Assembly: GCA_937868095.1 (NCBI GenBank)
Contig: CALMLO010000041.1
Location: forward strand, 1 to 64,000
DNA: 64,000 nucleotides
Direction: 5' to 3'
Origin: an uncultured Phycisphaerales bacterium
GTDB taxonomy: Bacteria > Planctomycetota > Phycisphaerae > Sedimentisphaerales > Anaerohalosphaeraceae
Shown here one piece after another: positions 33,696-41,776 of the stretch; position 1 is the first letter of the stretch, and each line of letters begins with the position of its first letter. The translations under genes and the position numbers were made by a program. A model generated the notes under the pieces. It saw nothing but the letters and a program-made list of their open reading frames with translations. It did no database searches and was not told where the DNA came from.

Positions 33696-35080
33696 ATCGC
33701 AAGATTGTACTCCAGGAAAAAGACATCCCCCGGCAGTGGTACAACATCGCCGCCGATCTGCCAACTCCGCCGCTGCCGCCGCTGGCTCCCGACGGCAGGC
33801 CGATTACACCGGATATGCTGGCTCCTGTTTTCCCTATGAATTTGATTGAACAGGAAGTGAGTACTCAGCGATGGATTGATATTCCTGAGGAAATTCTCGA
33901 TATTCTATATCAATGGCGTCCAACTCCGCTGCGGCGGGCCGAACGGCTCGAGCGGTATTTGGGCACGCCGGCTAAAATCTATTACAAGGACGAAAGCGTC
34001 AGCCCCCCCGGCAGTCATAAGCCCAACACGGCTGTCCCGCAGGCCTGGTACAATAAGCAGTTCGGAATCGAAAGACTCACCACGGAAACCGGCGCCGGAC
34101 AGTGGGGTTCAGCGCTGGCCTTTGCATGTAAATTGGTGGGCCTCGAGTGCAAGGTCTTTATGGTTCGAATCAGTTTTGAGCAAAAACCATACAGAAAGCT
34201 CATGATGCAGGTCTGGGGAGCCAATTGTGTAGCCAGTCCGAGCAGCGAAACCAAGGCCGGACGAGACATTCTCTCTAAGTTTCCTGATACCCCAGGCAGT
34301 CTTGGCATTGCGATTTCCGAGGCGATTGAACAAGCTGTTACTGACCCCACAGGGAAAACACGCTATTCATTAGGCAGCGTTCTCAACCACGTAATGCTTC
34401 ATCAAACCATTATCGGGCTGGAGGCCAAGGCCCAGTTGAAAAGCATCGGCGAAAAACTGCCGGATACAGTGATTGCCTGTGCCGGCGGCGGAAGTAATTT
34501 TGCCGGTTTGGCTTTTCCCTTTACTCTCGACAAAATCAACGGGGCTGAAATAGAGATTATCCCTGTAGAGCCAACCGCTTGTCCAACAATGACCCGTGGG
34601 CCGTTTGCCTACGATTTTGGCGATACGGCAGGGATGACACCGCTGCTGGCGATGTTTACACTCGGGCATGCCTTTGTCCCGCCTCCTATCCACGCAGGAG
34701 GTCTCCGCTATCACGGAATGGCCCCTCTCGTTTGCCAGTGCATCGTGGAAGGTCTTCATAAACCGCGGTCCATCGACCAGGTCACGTGCTATGAAGCGGC
34801 TTTCACCTGGGCCCAGACGGAGGGCTTTATTTGTGCCCCCGAGACGTCCCATGCCATTGCCTGTGCTATTCAAGAAGCCCAAAAAGCCAAAGAAGAAGGA
34901 AAAGAAAAGGTTATTCTCTTCAACTACAGCGGCCATGGCTTAATGGATTTGTCCGGCTATGAGGCCTATCTGTCCGGGAAACTGACGCCCTATGCATTGC
35001 CCGAAGAAGAACTCCAAAAAACGGAAAATTGTTTGAAGGATTACCCCAAGGCCGAAATTCGGAAATCAGGCAAATGGTAA
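33692..35080 (+). CDS. trpB: TrpB2-type tryptophan synthase beta chain
   Basis: The 462-residue PLP enzyme belongs to the longer TrpB2 branch, recognised by the N-terminal region with [39 protein letters not shown], where the lysine after SH is the Schiff base, by [16 protein letters not shown], the phosphate loop [11 protein letters not shown] and the C-terminal [16 protein letters not shown]. TrpB converts indole and serine to tryptophan. TrpB2 proteins often occur without TrpA; no trpA, trpC or other trp gene is in the window, so indole salvage is possible. The upstream TrpR-like gene overlaps by four bases. A strong terminator follows. Confidence 0.94.
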   Translation: MNRKIVLQEKDIPRQWYNIAADLPTPPLPPLAPDGRPITPDMLAPVFPMNLIEQEVSTQRWIDIPEEILDILYQWRPTPLRRAERLERYLGTPAKIYYKDESVSPPGSHKPNTAVPQAWYNKQFGIERLTTETGAGQWGSALAFACKLVGLECKVFMVRISFEQKPYRKLMMQVWGANCVASPSSETKAGRDILSKFPDTPGSLGIAISEAIEQAVTDPTGKTRYSLGSVLNHVMLHQTIIGLEAKAQLKSIGEKLPDTVIACAGGGSNFAGLAFPFTLDKINGAEIEIIPVEPTACPTMTRGPFAYDFGDTAGMTPLLAMFTLGHAFVPPPIHAGGLRYHGMAPLVCQCIVEGLHKPRSIDQVTCYEAAFTWAQTEGFICAPETSHAIACAIQEAQKAKEEGKEKVILFNYSGHGLMDLSGYEAYLSGKLTPYALPEEELQKTENCLKDYPKAEIRKSGKW

Positions 35081-35100
35081 CAGGGACAAATTGAGATCCT

Positions 35101-35129
35101 AAAAGCCCGGTTTTCGCCGGGCTTTTTTT
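35101..35129 (+). terminator. Intrinsic terminator after trpB
   Basis: AAAAGCCCGG and CCGGGCTTTT form a perfect 10-bp stem with a TTTTCG loop and a run of seven T. A second perfect hairpin, GAACCTCA/TGAGGTTC at 35140-35161, follows without a T-run; its role is unknown. Confidence 0.92.
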
Positions 35130-35218
35130 ATTTGCCGGAGAACCTCATTTTTGTGAGGTTCGTAAAGATTTTTGTTGAAATTATCACAAAAACCTCTAAA
35201 CTGAGCAATATTCGGATT

Positions 35219-35301
35219 GGGTCGGTGCCCGAGCGGCTAAAGGGGATGGACTGTAAATCCATTGGCTAGCGCCTACGGTGGTTCGAATCCACCCCGGCCC
35301 A
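35219..35301 (+). tRNA. tRNA-Tyr (GTA)
   Basis: This class II tRNA has the acceptor stem GGGTCGG/CCGGCCC with one T-G pair, D arm GCCCGAGCGGCTAAAGGG, anticodon stem ATGGA/TCCAT around CTGTAAA (anticodon GTA), a long variable arm, T arm with GGTTCGAATCC and discriminator A. CCA is not encoded. It sits between trpB and the rhomboid gene. Confidence 0.96.
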
Positions 35302-35443
35302 GTTTATGTTTTTTTCTTTGCAGGTACACCGGCTTTTGATTCCTTCGCTGACACGGCTCCAGCAGCGGGTATTTTCCAGTTGAAACCATCTTGTTTTTGG
35401 ATGATACTATTGAAAAATCTGACTTTAGGATGAAAGTGACAAG

Positions 35444-36280
35444 ATGGGCCTGAATGATCGCGATTATTTAAAAACTGGCTGGCACGAAGGGAGTACCGTT
35501 CGGCTGGGCGAGGCCTTTCGGCGTCTCAGTGTGGTCAAATGGCTGCTTATTCTTAATTTTGCGGTATTTGTTCTCTGTATTTCTCCTACGCTGGGCAAAT
35601 ACCTGTTCAGTTGGGGTGTGGTCTATCCGAAAAATCTGCTATGGGCTCTTCAGGTATGGCGGCTGATTACCTATCAGTTTCTTCACTGGGACATGCTCCA
35701 CCTTCTCTTCAATATGCTCGTACTGTATTTCTTCGGCCCCATTCTGGAGCATCTTTGGGGCAGCCGGACTTTCCTGCGTTTCTACCTGCTCAGCGGAGCA
35801 GCCGGAGGAGTCGTCTATACTCTCCTGGTCTTTCTCCATATTCTGCCTGCCGGACCGATGGCCGGTGCTTCGGGAGCCCTGAATGCCGTCCTGATGGCTG
35901 CAGCTCTCCTGTTTCCCAATATGATTGTTTTTATTTACGGACTGATTCCGGTTCGCATGATCTTTTTAATTATGATTATGTTTATCCTCAGTTTGCTGAG
36001 ATTTGCCACAGGCCAAAATGCGGGAGGTGAAGCAGCCCATTTGACAGGGTTGGCTGCCGGGGCGATTTATGTTCTCTACAAACCTTGGTTTACAAAGTTT
36101 CGTCTTTCTCGAAAAAAACAAAGCTGGCACCGTAAACTCGAACAGGAGCAGCGTTTTGAGGCGGAAGTGGACCGTATCCTTGAAAAAGTCAATCAAGAGG
36201 GGCTTCACTCATTGACAGCCCGAGAGAAACGCACCCTTCAGGAAGCTACCCGACGCGAACAAAGGTCCCGCCGCTTCTGA
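35444..36280 (+). CDS. Rhomboid-family intramembrane serine protease
   Basis: The 278-residue protein has six membrane helices. The helix-4 block G-A-S-G-A-L-N-A-V-L carries the catalytic serine and a later A-A-H-L-T-G-L-A-A-G supplies the histidine. The L1-loop region WRLITYQFLHWDMLHLLFNMLVLYFFGP matches rhomboids well. A basic, coiled C-terminal tail of about 70 residues is an addition seen in many bacterial rhomboids. Such enzymes cut within or near membrane helices. The substrate is unknown. The gene is convergent with the coiled-coil protein gene, 9 nt apart. Confidence 0.92.
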   Translation: MGLNDRDYLKTGWHEGSTVRLGEAFRRLSVVKWLLILNFAVFVLCISPTLGKYLFSWGVVYPKNLLWALQVWRLITYQFLHWDMLHLLFNMLVLYFFGPILEHLWGSRTFLRFYLLSGAAGGVVYTLLVFLHILPAGPMAGASGALNAVLMAAALLFPNMIVFIYGLIPVRMIFLIMIMFILSLLRFATGQNAGGEAAHLTGLAAGAIYVLYKPWFTKFRLSRKKQSWHRKLEQEQRFEAEVDRILEKVNQEGLHSLTAREKRTLQEATRREQRSRRF

Positions 36281-36289
36281 GCATTCTTC

Positions 36290-37189
36290 TTAATCCCAGT
36301 TTATCTTTTCGGCCTGAGCTGTCAGCTCTTTAAGATGTTCTTCGACCGCTTGTTCTTTGCTTTGCTTGAGTTTATTCACTTCCGCCTGACGCCGTTCAAT
36401 TTCCTTTTGGAGGCGTTTAATCCGCTCTTCGAGTTCCTGATATTGAAGGGTCTTCTTGCGGACAATCAAGTCAAACCGCTGCGAAATAATGGTTTTGAGT
36501 TCTTTTAAGAGACGTTCCCGCTCGGCTCCTTCAGTGCCGCGCAGTTTTTTGAGCAGTTCATCACGCTGTTTTTGCAGGATCAAATCTTCTTTGAGGACTT
36601 CCGCCAGTTCGGGATTGTCTTTTTCAGCACGCAGAATCGGCTCATATCTCCGCCGTGCTTCCATTACACGGGAAAAATACAGCCCCGGGTCTTTTTCGCG
36701 GATTTGCTCCAGTTCAGCTGCCAATTCTGGATTATTCTTTTCAAGCCACTGGATAAACTCCTCATGACGCCGTTGAAGATGTTCAAGCCATCGTCCACCG
36801 CCAGGCCCCATCGAAGTTGCTCCTTCCGGCCCCGGTCCCAATTCCTTAGGCCCTTGCGGTCCTTCTGTCGGCTCCGGCGGTTGGGGCTGTTCCCCAGGCC
36901 GGAAACGCCGCTGCATTTCTAACCGCACCATTTCCTGAAATTTTTCCGGATTGGTCTGACGAAGCTGGCGCAATTCCGCAGCTCGATTTGGGTCCTCCTG
37001 TTCCAGACGGGACAGAAAACTTTCCAGCCGTCGCCCAGACCATGGCTCTTCCAGAGGCGGCGGTTCGTCCTCTGTCCAGATATCCGTTGACGGCTCCTGA
37101 CCGCATAACGCTGTAAGCCCGCTCCATAAAAACAAAAGCACGAAGAACAGAATTCCTGCCCGAGGGGCCTTCAAAGAGGGAAAAATCAT
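36290..37189 (-). CDS. Exported glutamate/arginine-rich coiled-coil protein
   Basis: The 299-residue product has a signal peptide (to about residue 30, ending ALCGQEP) followed by P/E-rich linkers and repeated R-L-E-Q-E-D-P-N-R-A-A-E-L-R-Q-L-like segments. The same phrase recurs as N-N-P-E-L-A-A-E-L-E-Q-I. The C-terminal 90 residues form a strong coiled coil rich in E, K, Q and R. No family is recognised. ATG 37189 has AAGGA at a good distance. It follows the probable anti-sigma gene by five bases, in one operon with the sigma factor, so it may be an envelope-stress or structural partner. Confidence 0.75.
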   Translation of the reverse strand: MIFPSLKAPRAGILFFVLLFLWSGLTALCGQEPSTDIWTEDEPPPLEEPWSGRRLESFLSRLEQEDPNRAAELRQLRQTNPEKFQEMVRLEMQRRFRPGEQPQPPEPTEGPQGPKELGPGPEGATSMGPGGGRWLEHLQRRHEEFIQWLEKNNPELAAELEQIREKDPGLYFSRVMEARRRYEPILRAEKDNPELAEVLKEDLILQKQRDELLKKLRGTEGAERERLLKELKTIISQRFDLIVRKKTLQYQELEERIKRLQKEIERRQAEVNKLKQSKEQAVEEHLKELTAQAEKINWD

Positions 37190-37194
37190 CAATT

Positions 37195-37695
37195 CTATCC
37201 TTTCCAGAAATCAGCTTGGGCTATAAGTGTCATTTCTTCAATCTCGTTGCCTGCGTCTGTTTCCCACGAATCATTTTTTTCGGCGATTTCTTCATCATAT
37301 ATCTGCTTGGAAATGTCATCTAATGTTGAGGAGATTTCTGATACGGTATCATCAGAGAAGAACTCCTGAATAACAGTCGTGCCAATCACAACGGGCGACT
37401 CAGAAGGAAGAATCCTATGATGACCGACAACCCACAGCATACTGATTGCAGCCAAAAGACACGCTGCTGCGGCTGTCAGAATTCGACGAGAAACAATTTT
37501 TCTTTTGGTTCGAACAGCGAGTTCTTGCTCCAACGATGCTTTGATATGGGCAATTACTTCAGGCCGAGGCCAAGGTGACATACCCCCCGCTACGAGCGCA
37601 TCTCCAACTTCAATCTCGGAGGCAGCCCGAGCGGCCTGTTCTTTGTCATAAAAACGGCCAAGAAGTTTTTCAAGTTGTTCTCTGCTTTCTTTCAT
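37195..37695 (-). CDS. Single-pass membrane protein, probable sigma-factor partner
   Basis: The 166-residue protein has a cytosolic N terminus of about 70 residues, one membrane helix (ILTAAAACLLAAISMLWVV, about residues 72-90) and an acidic outer part. Its start lies inside the end of the ECF sigma gene (26-base overlap), the usual position of an anti-sigma factor. No zinc-binding HxxxCxxC anti-sigma motif is visible, so the role is inferred from context only. GGAAGATT precedes the ATG. The exported coiled-coil gene follows after five bases. Confidence 0.7.
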   Translation of the reverse strand: MKESREQLEKLLGRFYDKEQAARAASEIEVGDALVAGGMSPWPRPEVIAHIKASLEQELAVRTKRKIVSRRILTAAAACLLAAISMLWVVGHHRILPSESPVVIGTTVIQEFFSDDTVSEISSTLDDISKQIYDEEIAEKNDSWETDAGNEIEEMTLIAQADFWKG

Positions 37696-38230
37696 TGGAA
37701 TCTTCCATCCATTCTTTCAGTTTTTTCAGTCCCCGATGCACCTTGGAAAGGGTTGTGCCGATGGGCTCTTGACGCATTTCGGACAAATCCTTAAAACTGA
37801 AATCCCCGTAAAACCGCATCATAATCAGCTCCGCCGTTTCCGCATCGAGCATTTTCAGTCCCCGCTGCAATCGGTCCGATAAGTCGCCATCGATTTCTTT
37901 GGCCGGTTCAGATTCTATTTCGTCCAAAGCGGCCTTTTCCTCAAGAAGACGTTTCTGGCGATATTGTTTTCTTAAACGATCACGAAACAGATTGGAGGCA
38001 ATTGTAAAGAGCCATTTTTCAAAAGAGCCGCCTTCAAAAGAGCTGATTTTCTCGAGCAGCCGCATATATAAATCGCTCAGCAGCTCTTCACTGGTATCAC
38101 GATTGCCCGTCAAGCGGTAAAAATAACCATAGCAGCGGCCCGAATACAAATCAACGAGTCGGCCAAATGCAGCCGGATTTCCGCGTTTGCATTCCTCAAG
38201 AAGCTCTACAATGTCCGGCTGCTCACTCAT
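37670..38230 (-). CDS. ECF-type RNA polymerase sigma factor
   Basis: The 186-residue protein has region 2 (NPAAFGRLVDLYSGRCYGYFYRLTGNRDTSEELLSDLYMRLLEKI, then KWLFTIASNLFRDRLRKQ) and region 4 (LDAETAELIMMRFYGDFSFKDLSEMRQEPIGTTLSKVHRGLKKLKEWM), with no region 3. It would direct RNA polymerase to a small regulon, likely linked to the envelope given the two membrane or exported proteins downstream. A TATAAT-like box and the palindrome at 38297-38312 lie upstream. The E-P-x-G-T-x-x-S-x-x-x-R helix is as in ECF factors. Confidence 0.93.
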   Translation of the reverse strand: MSEQPDIVELLEECKRGNPAAFGRLVDLYSGRCYGYFYRLTGNRDTSEELLSDLYMRLLEKISSFEGGSFEKWLFTIASNLFRDRLRKQYRQKRLLEEKAALDEIESEPAKEIDGDLSDRLQRGLKMLDAETAELIMMRFYGDFSFKDLSEMRQEPIGTTLSKVHRGLKKLKEWMEDSNERKQRTT

Positions 38231-38296
38231 CTAACTTTTCAATTTCCTGAGGGTTAGACGTTTGGAATTTGCCTTCTATTGCCCTATTGTGAAAAA

Positions 38297-38318
38297 AGAC
38301 AACTTATTGTCTATTATA
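38297..38318 (-). promoter_or_regulatory. Probable sigma-gene promoter element with an overlapping palindrome
   Basis: On the minus strand a perfect TATAAT (38313-38318) is followed directly by AGACAA-TAAG-TTGTCT (38297-38312), about 70 bases before the sigma factor ATG. The palindrome would cover the transcription start, as expected for a repressor site. No convincing -35 box is seen. Confidence 0.4.
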
Positions 38319-38354
38319 AGATGTGATATGTCTTGTAGATTTGGTTCTCTTCGA

Positions 38355-38651
38355 CTAAAGAAGGGGCTCATCATTGTCTTCCGGCTCATCTGGATCAAAT
38401 TTCCAGCTGTCCGATTCATCCAGATCTTCAATCTCTCGTTTGAAATACTTGAAAAGCTTGTCCTGGAGGGGCCCCAATTTTTCCTGCCAGGCAGTCATTC
38501 CGCGATACATCGAAGTTAAGAGATCTAGACGAAGGAGCTGCCATTTTACAAGACATTCCGGCTCTTTTATATTCACAAATGGATCGCAACGAAAGATTCG
38601 TCGCCCGGAAGAGTCTATTTCAAACAGTTCACAATCTTTACACTGAATCAT
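38355..38651 (-). CDS. Small cysteine-containing hypothetical protein
   Basis: The 98-residue protein begins MIQCKDCELFEID with C-x-x-C, followed by FRCDPF and EPECLVKW, four cysteines in the first 35 residues that could bind a metal. A helical middle (LLTSMYRGMTAWQEKLGPLQDKLFKYFKREIEDL) and an acidic tail follow. GGAGGAACCAAA precedes the ATG, an excellent site. I recognise no named family. It lies upstream of the sigma factor on the same strand, 124 nt away, and is divergent from the tiny basic protein gene. Confidence 0.75.
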   Translation of the reverse strand: MIQCKDCELFEIDSSGRRIFRCDPFVNIKEPECLVKWQLLRLDLLTSMYRGMTAWQEKLGPLQDKLFKYFKREIEDLDESDSWKFDPDEPEDNDEPLL

Positions 38652-38754
38652 TTTGGTTCCTCCGAAAAAAGAAATTGCGTTCTTGATTTTTTCATCATAC
38701 CACTTTAGGATACCTCTGACAACTGATACGAATTATCATTTGCAGGAGCAACGA

Positions 38755-38835
38755 ATGGCAAAACCGAGACGCAGGCGAAAAATTGGAAGCAAAAAGCGGC
38801 GTGCAAGATGGAAGGTTCGCCACAAAATCAGCTGA
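38755..38835 (+). CDS. 26-residue strongly basic protein
   Basis: CAGGAG lies well placed before an ATG that opens a 26-codon frame. The product has 15 Arg, Lys or His residues and no acidic residue (MAKPRRRRKIGSKKRRAR, then WKVRHKIS). Such composition points to RNA binding and recalls tiny ribosomal proteins of the bTHX or AURKAIP1/COX24 type; I cannot place it in either from sequence alone. It stands alone between two other genes. The strong ribosome site and clean composition argue that it is real. Confidence 0.55.
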   Translation: MAKPRRRRKIGSKKRRARWKVRHKIS

Positions 38836-38945
38836 TGGGCAGCTGTTTTGGGGACGTCTGAACTTATGCTCAGACAAAAAGATGCGGAATGGAATCGGAT
38901 TCTGCGATTCATTTCGCTTTCTTTTTTATAGAGAGTGGATGCAAG

Positions 38946-40715
38946 GTGAAATCCTGTACCATAACTTTTCTCCCGGACGAGCACACCGTCCAAGTTCACA
39001 CGGGAATCACACTTCTCGAAGCGGCAGCCCAGGCGGGTCTTTCCTTGTATTCTCCGTGCGGCGGCAGCGGGGTCTGCCGGAAATGCCGCGTCTTTCTGGA
39101 GCCGTCCGGCAAAGAAGTGCTGGCTTGTCAATACGGGGTTTATGAAGACCTGACAGTCACAATTCCGCCCGAAAGCCGTCCTCTTCAGGGGCAAATTTTC
39201 GAACATGGAATTCGGCAGGAACAGGCAATAGACCCCCGTTTTCAAAAGTATTTTCTTTTTCCAACCCCTGTCTCTTTAAGCCAAACAATCGAATATCTTG
39301 CCGGGATTTTATCCAGTCCAGTCCAGATTCATCCGGATGCTTCTGTATCGGACAAACTGTTGAATTGTCCGGAAGGCATTACAGCCGTTTTGATTTTCGA
39401 AAAAGACCGGCCGTATGTACTTTGCTTTGAACAGGGGGATACGACAGACCGCCTTTATGGAATTGCTGCTGACATCGGAACCACCACATTGGTTCTTTAC
39501 CTGATGAATCTTAAAGATGGCCGTCTTCTGCAAACGGCTTCTGCCATCAATCCTCAAACTCAGTATGGCGATGATGTCATCGGAAGAATCTTTTATGCCC
39601 AAACCCCTGAAGGGCTAAACCGGCTTCAGCAATGCCTGGCGGCTCAATTAAACAAAATGATCAGTGAATTGTGCAGAAAACAAGTGATTCCCCATGATAG
39701 TATTTACGAAATCACCGCGGTGGGGAACACGACGATGAACCATTTGCTGCTCGGCTATCCTGTTTACTCGCTCGGGCAAGCCCCTTATTGTGCCTATTCC
39801 CTCGACTGCTGTGACAAAATTGCCTCGCAGGCGGGACTGCACATTCATCCTGTCGGCCGTCTTTATACAGTAGAAAATGTTGCCGGTTTTGTCGGTTCGG
39901 ATACCGTTGCCGCTGCTTTGTCAGCAGGAATGGATAGCCGCGAACCGATTTCCCTTCTTGTGGATATCGGGACAAACGGAGAACTCGTTCTTGGCAATAA
40001 AAATCAGCTGCTTTCAGCAAGTTGTGCGGCCGGACCTGCCTTGGAAGGGGGGCGGATTCTTTACGGCAGCCGGGCTCAAAAGGGGGCTGTCCAGCGAGTT
40101 CTGCTTGCAAATGGGGACATTGTTCTGGACGTCATTGGAACAGAGCCGCCGCGAACTATCTGTGGAAGCGGTCTGATTGACGCCGTGGCTGTCATGCTCG
40201 AAGTCGGTATTCTTACACCCACCGGTGCTTTCGGCGACTTTTCTTCCCTTCGCCAGAAACTTCCGCCTGCTCTCGCAGAACGGCTGATTCGGTTTGAAGA
40301 GCAGCCGGCCTTTGTTCTGGCCTGGCAGGAGCATTCAAATAAACCAGCTGTTTTGCTGACGCAAAGAGATATCCGACAAATCCAGTTGGCAAAGGCTGCT
40401 ATTTATACGGGGATTGTCCTTTTGCTCCAGAAAATGGAAATAACTATCGAAGGGGTCGAAACCATTTTTCTGGCTGGTGCTTTCGGCAATTATATTCAAA
40501 AAAGCAGTGCGATACGAATTGGACTTTTGCCGGTTGTTAAAGAAGAAAAAATCCGCTTTATCGGCAATGCCGCCGGCAGCGGTGCCCAGATGATTTTGCT
40601 CAATCGGCAATGCAGACAGATTGCCTCCGAATTGGCCGGAAAAATCGAGTATATTGAAATTGCCCGCCAGCCGGCTTTTCAGGATATTTACACTCATTCA
40701 ATGTTATTTGAATAA
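38946..40715 (+). CDS. ASKHA-domain ferredoxin-like protein (corrinoid activator type)
   Basis: From the GTG at 38946 the protein has 589 residues. An N-terminal 2Fe-2S domain carries Cys38, Cys44 and Cys47 (C-G-G-S-G-V-C-R-K-C) and Cys61. A linker leads to a large domain with IAADIGTTTLVLYLM, TAVGNTTMNHLLLG, LLVDIGTNGELVLG, AGPALEGG, ICGSGLIDAVA and IFLAGAFGNYI. This is the RACo/DUF4445 layout, in which ATP hydrolysis drives reduction of inactive Co(II) corrinoid proteins. No corrinoid methyltransferase is nearby. An ATG at 38889 would add a hydrophobic stretch unlike the family. Its end overlaps the exchanger gene by 22 bases. Confidence 0.9.
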   Translation: MKSCTITFLPDEHTVQVHTGITLLEAAAQAGLSLYSPCGGSGVCRKCRVFLEPSGKEVLACQYGVYEDLTVTIPPESRPLQGQIFEHGIRQEQAIDPRFQKYFLFPTPVSLSQTIEYLAGILSSPVQIHPDASVSDKLLNCPEGITAVLIFEKDRPYVLCFEQGDTTDRLYGIAADIGTTTLVLYLMNLKDGRLLQTASAINPQTQYGDDVIGRIFYAQTPEGLNRLQQCLAAQLNKMISELCRKQVIPHDSIYEITAVGNTTMNHLLLGYPVYSLGQAPYCAYSLDCCDKIASQAGLHIHPVGRLYTVENVAGFVGSDTVAAALSAGMDSREPISLLVDIGTNGELVLGNKNQLLSASCAAGPALEGGRILYGSRAQKGAVQRVLLANGDIVLDVIGTEPPRTICGSGLIDAVAVMLEVGILTPTGAFGDFSSLRQKLPPALAERLIRFEEQPAFVLAWQEHSNKPAVLLTQRDIRQIQLAKAAIYTGIVLLLQKMEITIEGVETIFLAGAFGNYIQKSSAIRIGLLPVVKEEKIRFIGNAAGSGAQMILLNRQCRQIASELAGKIEYIEIARQPAFQDIYTHSMLFE

Positions 40716-41668
40716 AGAAGATAAATAAGATAGGACAAGTAAACTCCAAGTAGGGCGGTTCCTGCCTGCCGGCTGATTTTGTCGCGAGAAAAAGCAAACC
40801 AGGTAAATAATACGCTGACAGCTATCATAACCCAATAATCCACGCCTAAAAAGCGGGGGTGAACCTGAAAAGGGCGGACCAATCCCGAAACTCCAATTAC
40901 AAAAAGGGTGTTAAAGATATTGGAGCCGACCAAATTTCCAATAGACAAATCATCCTGCCGCTTAAAAGAAGCTGCCAGGGAGGTGAGCAGTTCCGGAAGG
41001 GAGGTTCCGACAGCGACGATGGTCAATCCGATAACTGCTTCAGAAAGACCGACCTGGCGGCCTAAAGAGGATGCCCCCCAAATTGTAAGTTTTGCCCCGC
41101 CTGCCAGTGAAAGGATTCCAAGAAGAATCTGAGAAATACTCGGCCCTATGGGTTTGGAAGGCATCTTGAGGTGAATTCTCTCTTCCAAAGTTAATTCTTT
41201 ACCGCTCGAAAACCGTTTTCGCTCACTCCGGATCATGAAAGACAGAAGAACAGCAAAAACGAAGATTAGCAAAGCAGCGGCGGGGCGAGTGAGCTGCCCA
41301 TTTTTTAAACAGGGCCACAGAAACAAGGCAGTGCCGATCATCAATGGCATGTCACGCCGCAGGGAAGCTCTCTGCACCTGAATCGGCCGAATAACCGCAC
41401 ATAGCCCTCCAATCAGAGCCAGATTGGCTATATTGGAACCGTAAACATTCCCGATCGCAATATCTCCAGAATTGGCCAAGGCAGCGGCGATGCTGGCTGC
41501 CGTTTCAGGAGCCGAAGTCCCCATAGCAACAATAGTCAGCCCGATAATAAGGGGACTCATACCCAGACGTCGAGCCAGCGAAACAGAACCTTCCACAAGC
41601 CAATCTGCCCCTTTCAGAAGCAAACTTAGCCCTACTATCAGCAACCCAATGTCCCGAAGTATCAGCAT
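40694..41668 (-). CDS. CaCA-family calcium/sodium (cation) exchanger
   Basis: The 324-residue membrane protein has about ten helices and two inverted alpha repeats, each with the ion-binding motif: G-L-T-I-V-A-M-G-T-S-A-P-E and G-N-V-Y-G-S-N-I-A-N in the first, G-L-T-I-V-A-V-G-T-S-L-P-E and G-N-L-V-G-S-N-I-F-N in the second. This is the YrbG/NCX_Mj branch, which moves Ca2+ (or another cation) against Na+ or H+. A charged loop of about 40 residues splits the halves. It is convergent with the ferredoxin-ASKHA gene and separated from fabF by a terminator. Confidence 0.94.
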   Translation of the reverse strand: MLILRDIGLLIVGLSLLLKGADWLVEGSVSLARRLGMSPLIIGLTIVAMGTSAPETAASIAAALANSGDIAIGNVYGSNIANLALIGGLCAVIRPIQVQRASLRRDMPLMIGTALFLWPCLKNGQLTRPAAALLIFVFAVLLSFMIRSERKRFSSGKELTLEERIHLKMPSKPIGPSISQILLGILSLAGGAKLTIWGASSLGRQVGLSEAVIGLTIVAVGTSLPELLTSLAASFKRQDDLSIGNLVGSNIFNTLFVIGVSGLVRPFQVHPRFLGVDYWVMIAVSVLFTWFAFSRDKISRQAGTALLGVYLSYLIYLLYSNNIE

Positions 41669-41714
41669 CTTCTTTATATCTCTGACTATTGAGGAGAATA
41701 TCGCTCTTCTATCT

Positions 41715-41742
41715 AAAAAACAACCCCGGGTAAACCCCGGGG
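41715..41742 (-). terminator. Intrinsic terminator after fabF
   Basis: On the minus strand CCCCGGG and CCCGGGG pair around a short loop, followed by TTG and six T. It ends the long fatty-acid operon 35 bases after the fabF stop codon. Confidence 0.88.
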
Positions 41743-41776
41743 CTTCTGGTTATTTTCAAAAAGCAAACCGGAAAAA

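Noticed and set aside
35140-35161. Second hairpin after trpB as another terminator
   Set aside because: It is a perfect 8-bp stem but lacks a T-run; a strong terminator already precedes it.
35219-35301. tRNA-Tyr as an integration site for a mobile element
   Set aside because: No integrase and no repeated tRNA 3' end was seen near it.
36290-37189. Phrase repeats in the coiled-coil protein as a DNA repeat or CRISPR-like array
   Set aside because: The similarity is only at protein level and irregular; it fits coiled-coil composition.
38653-38754. Upstream extension of the 26-residue basic protein to 60 residues
   Set aside because: The added part is hydrophobic, has no good ribosome site, and lies before the strong CAGGAG-ATG start.
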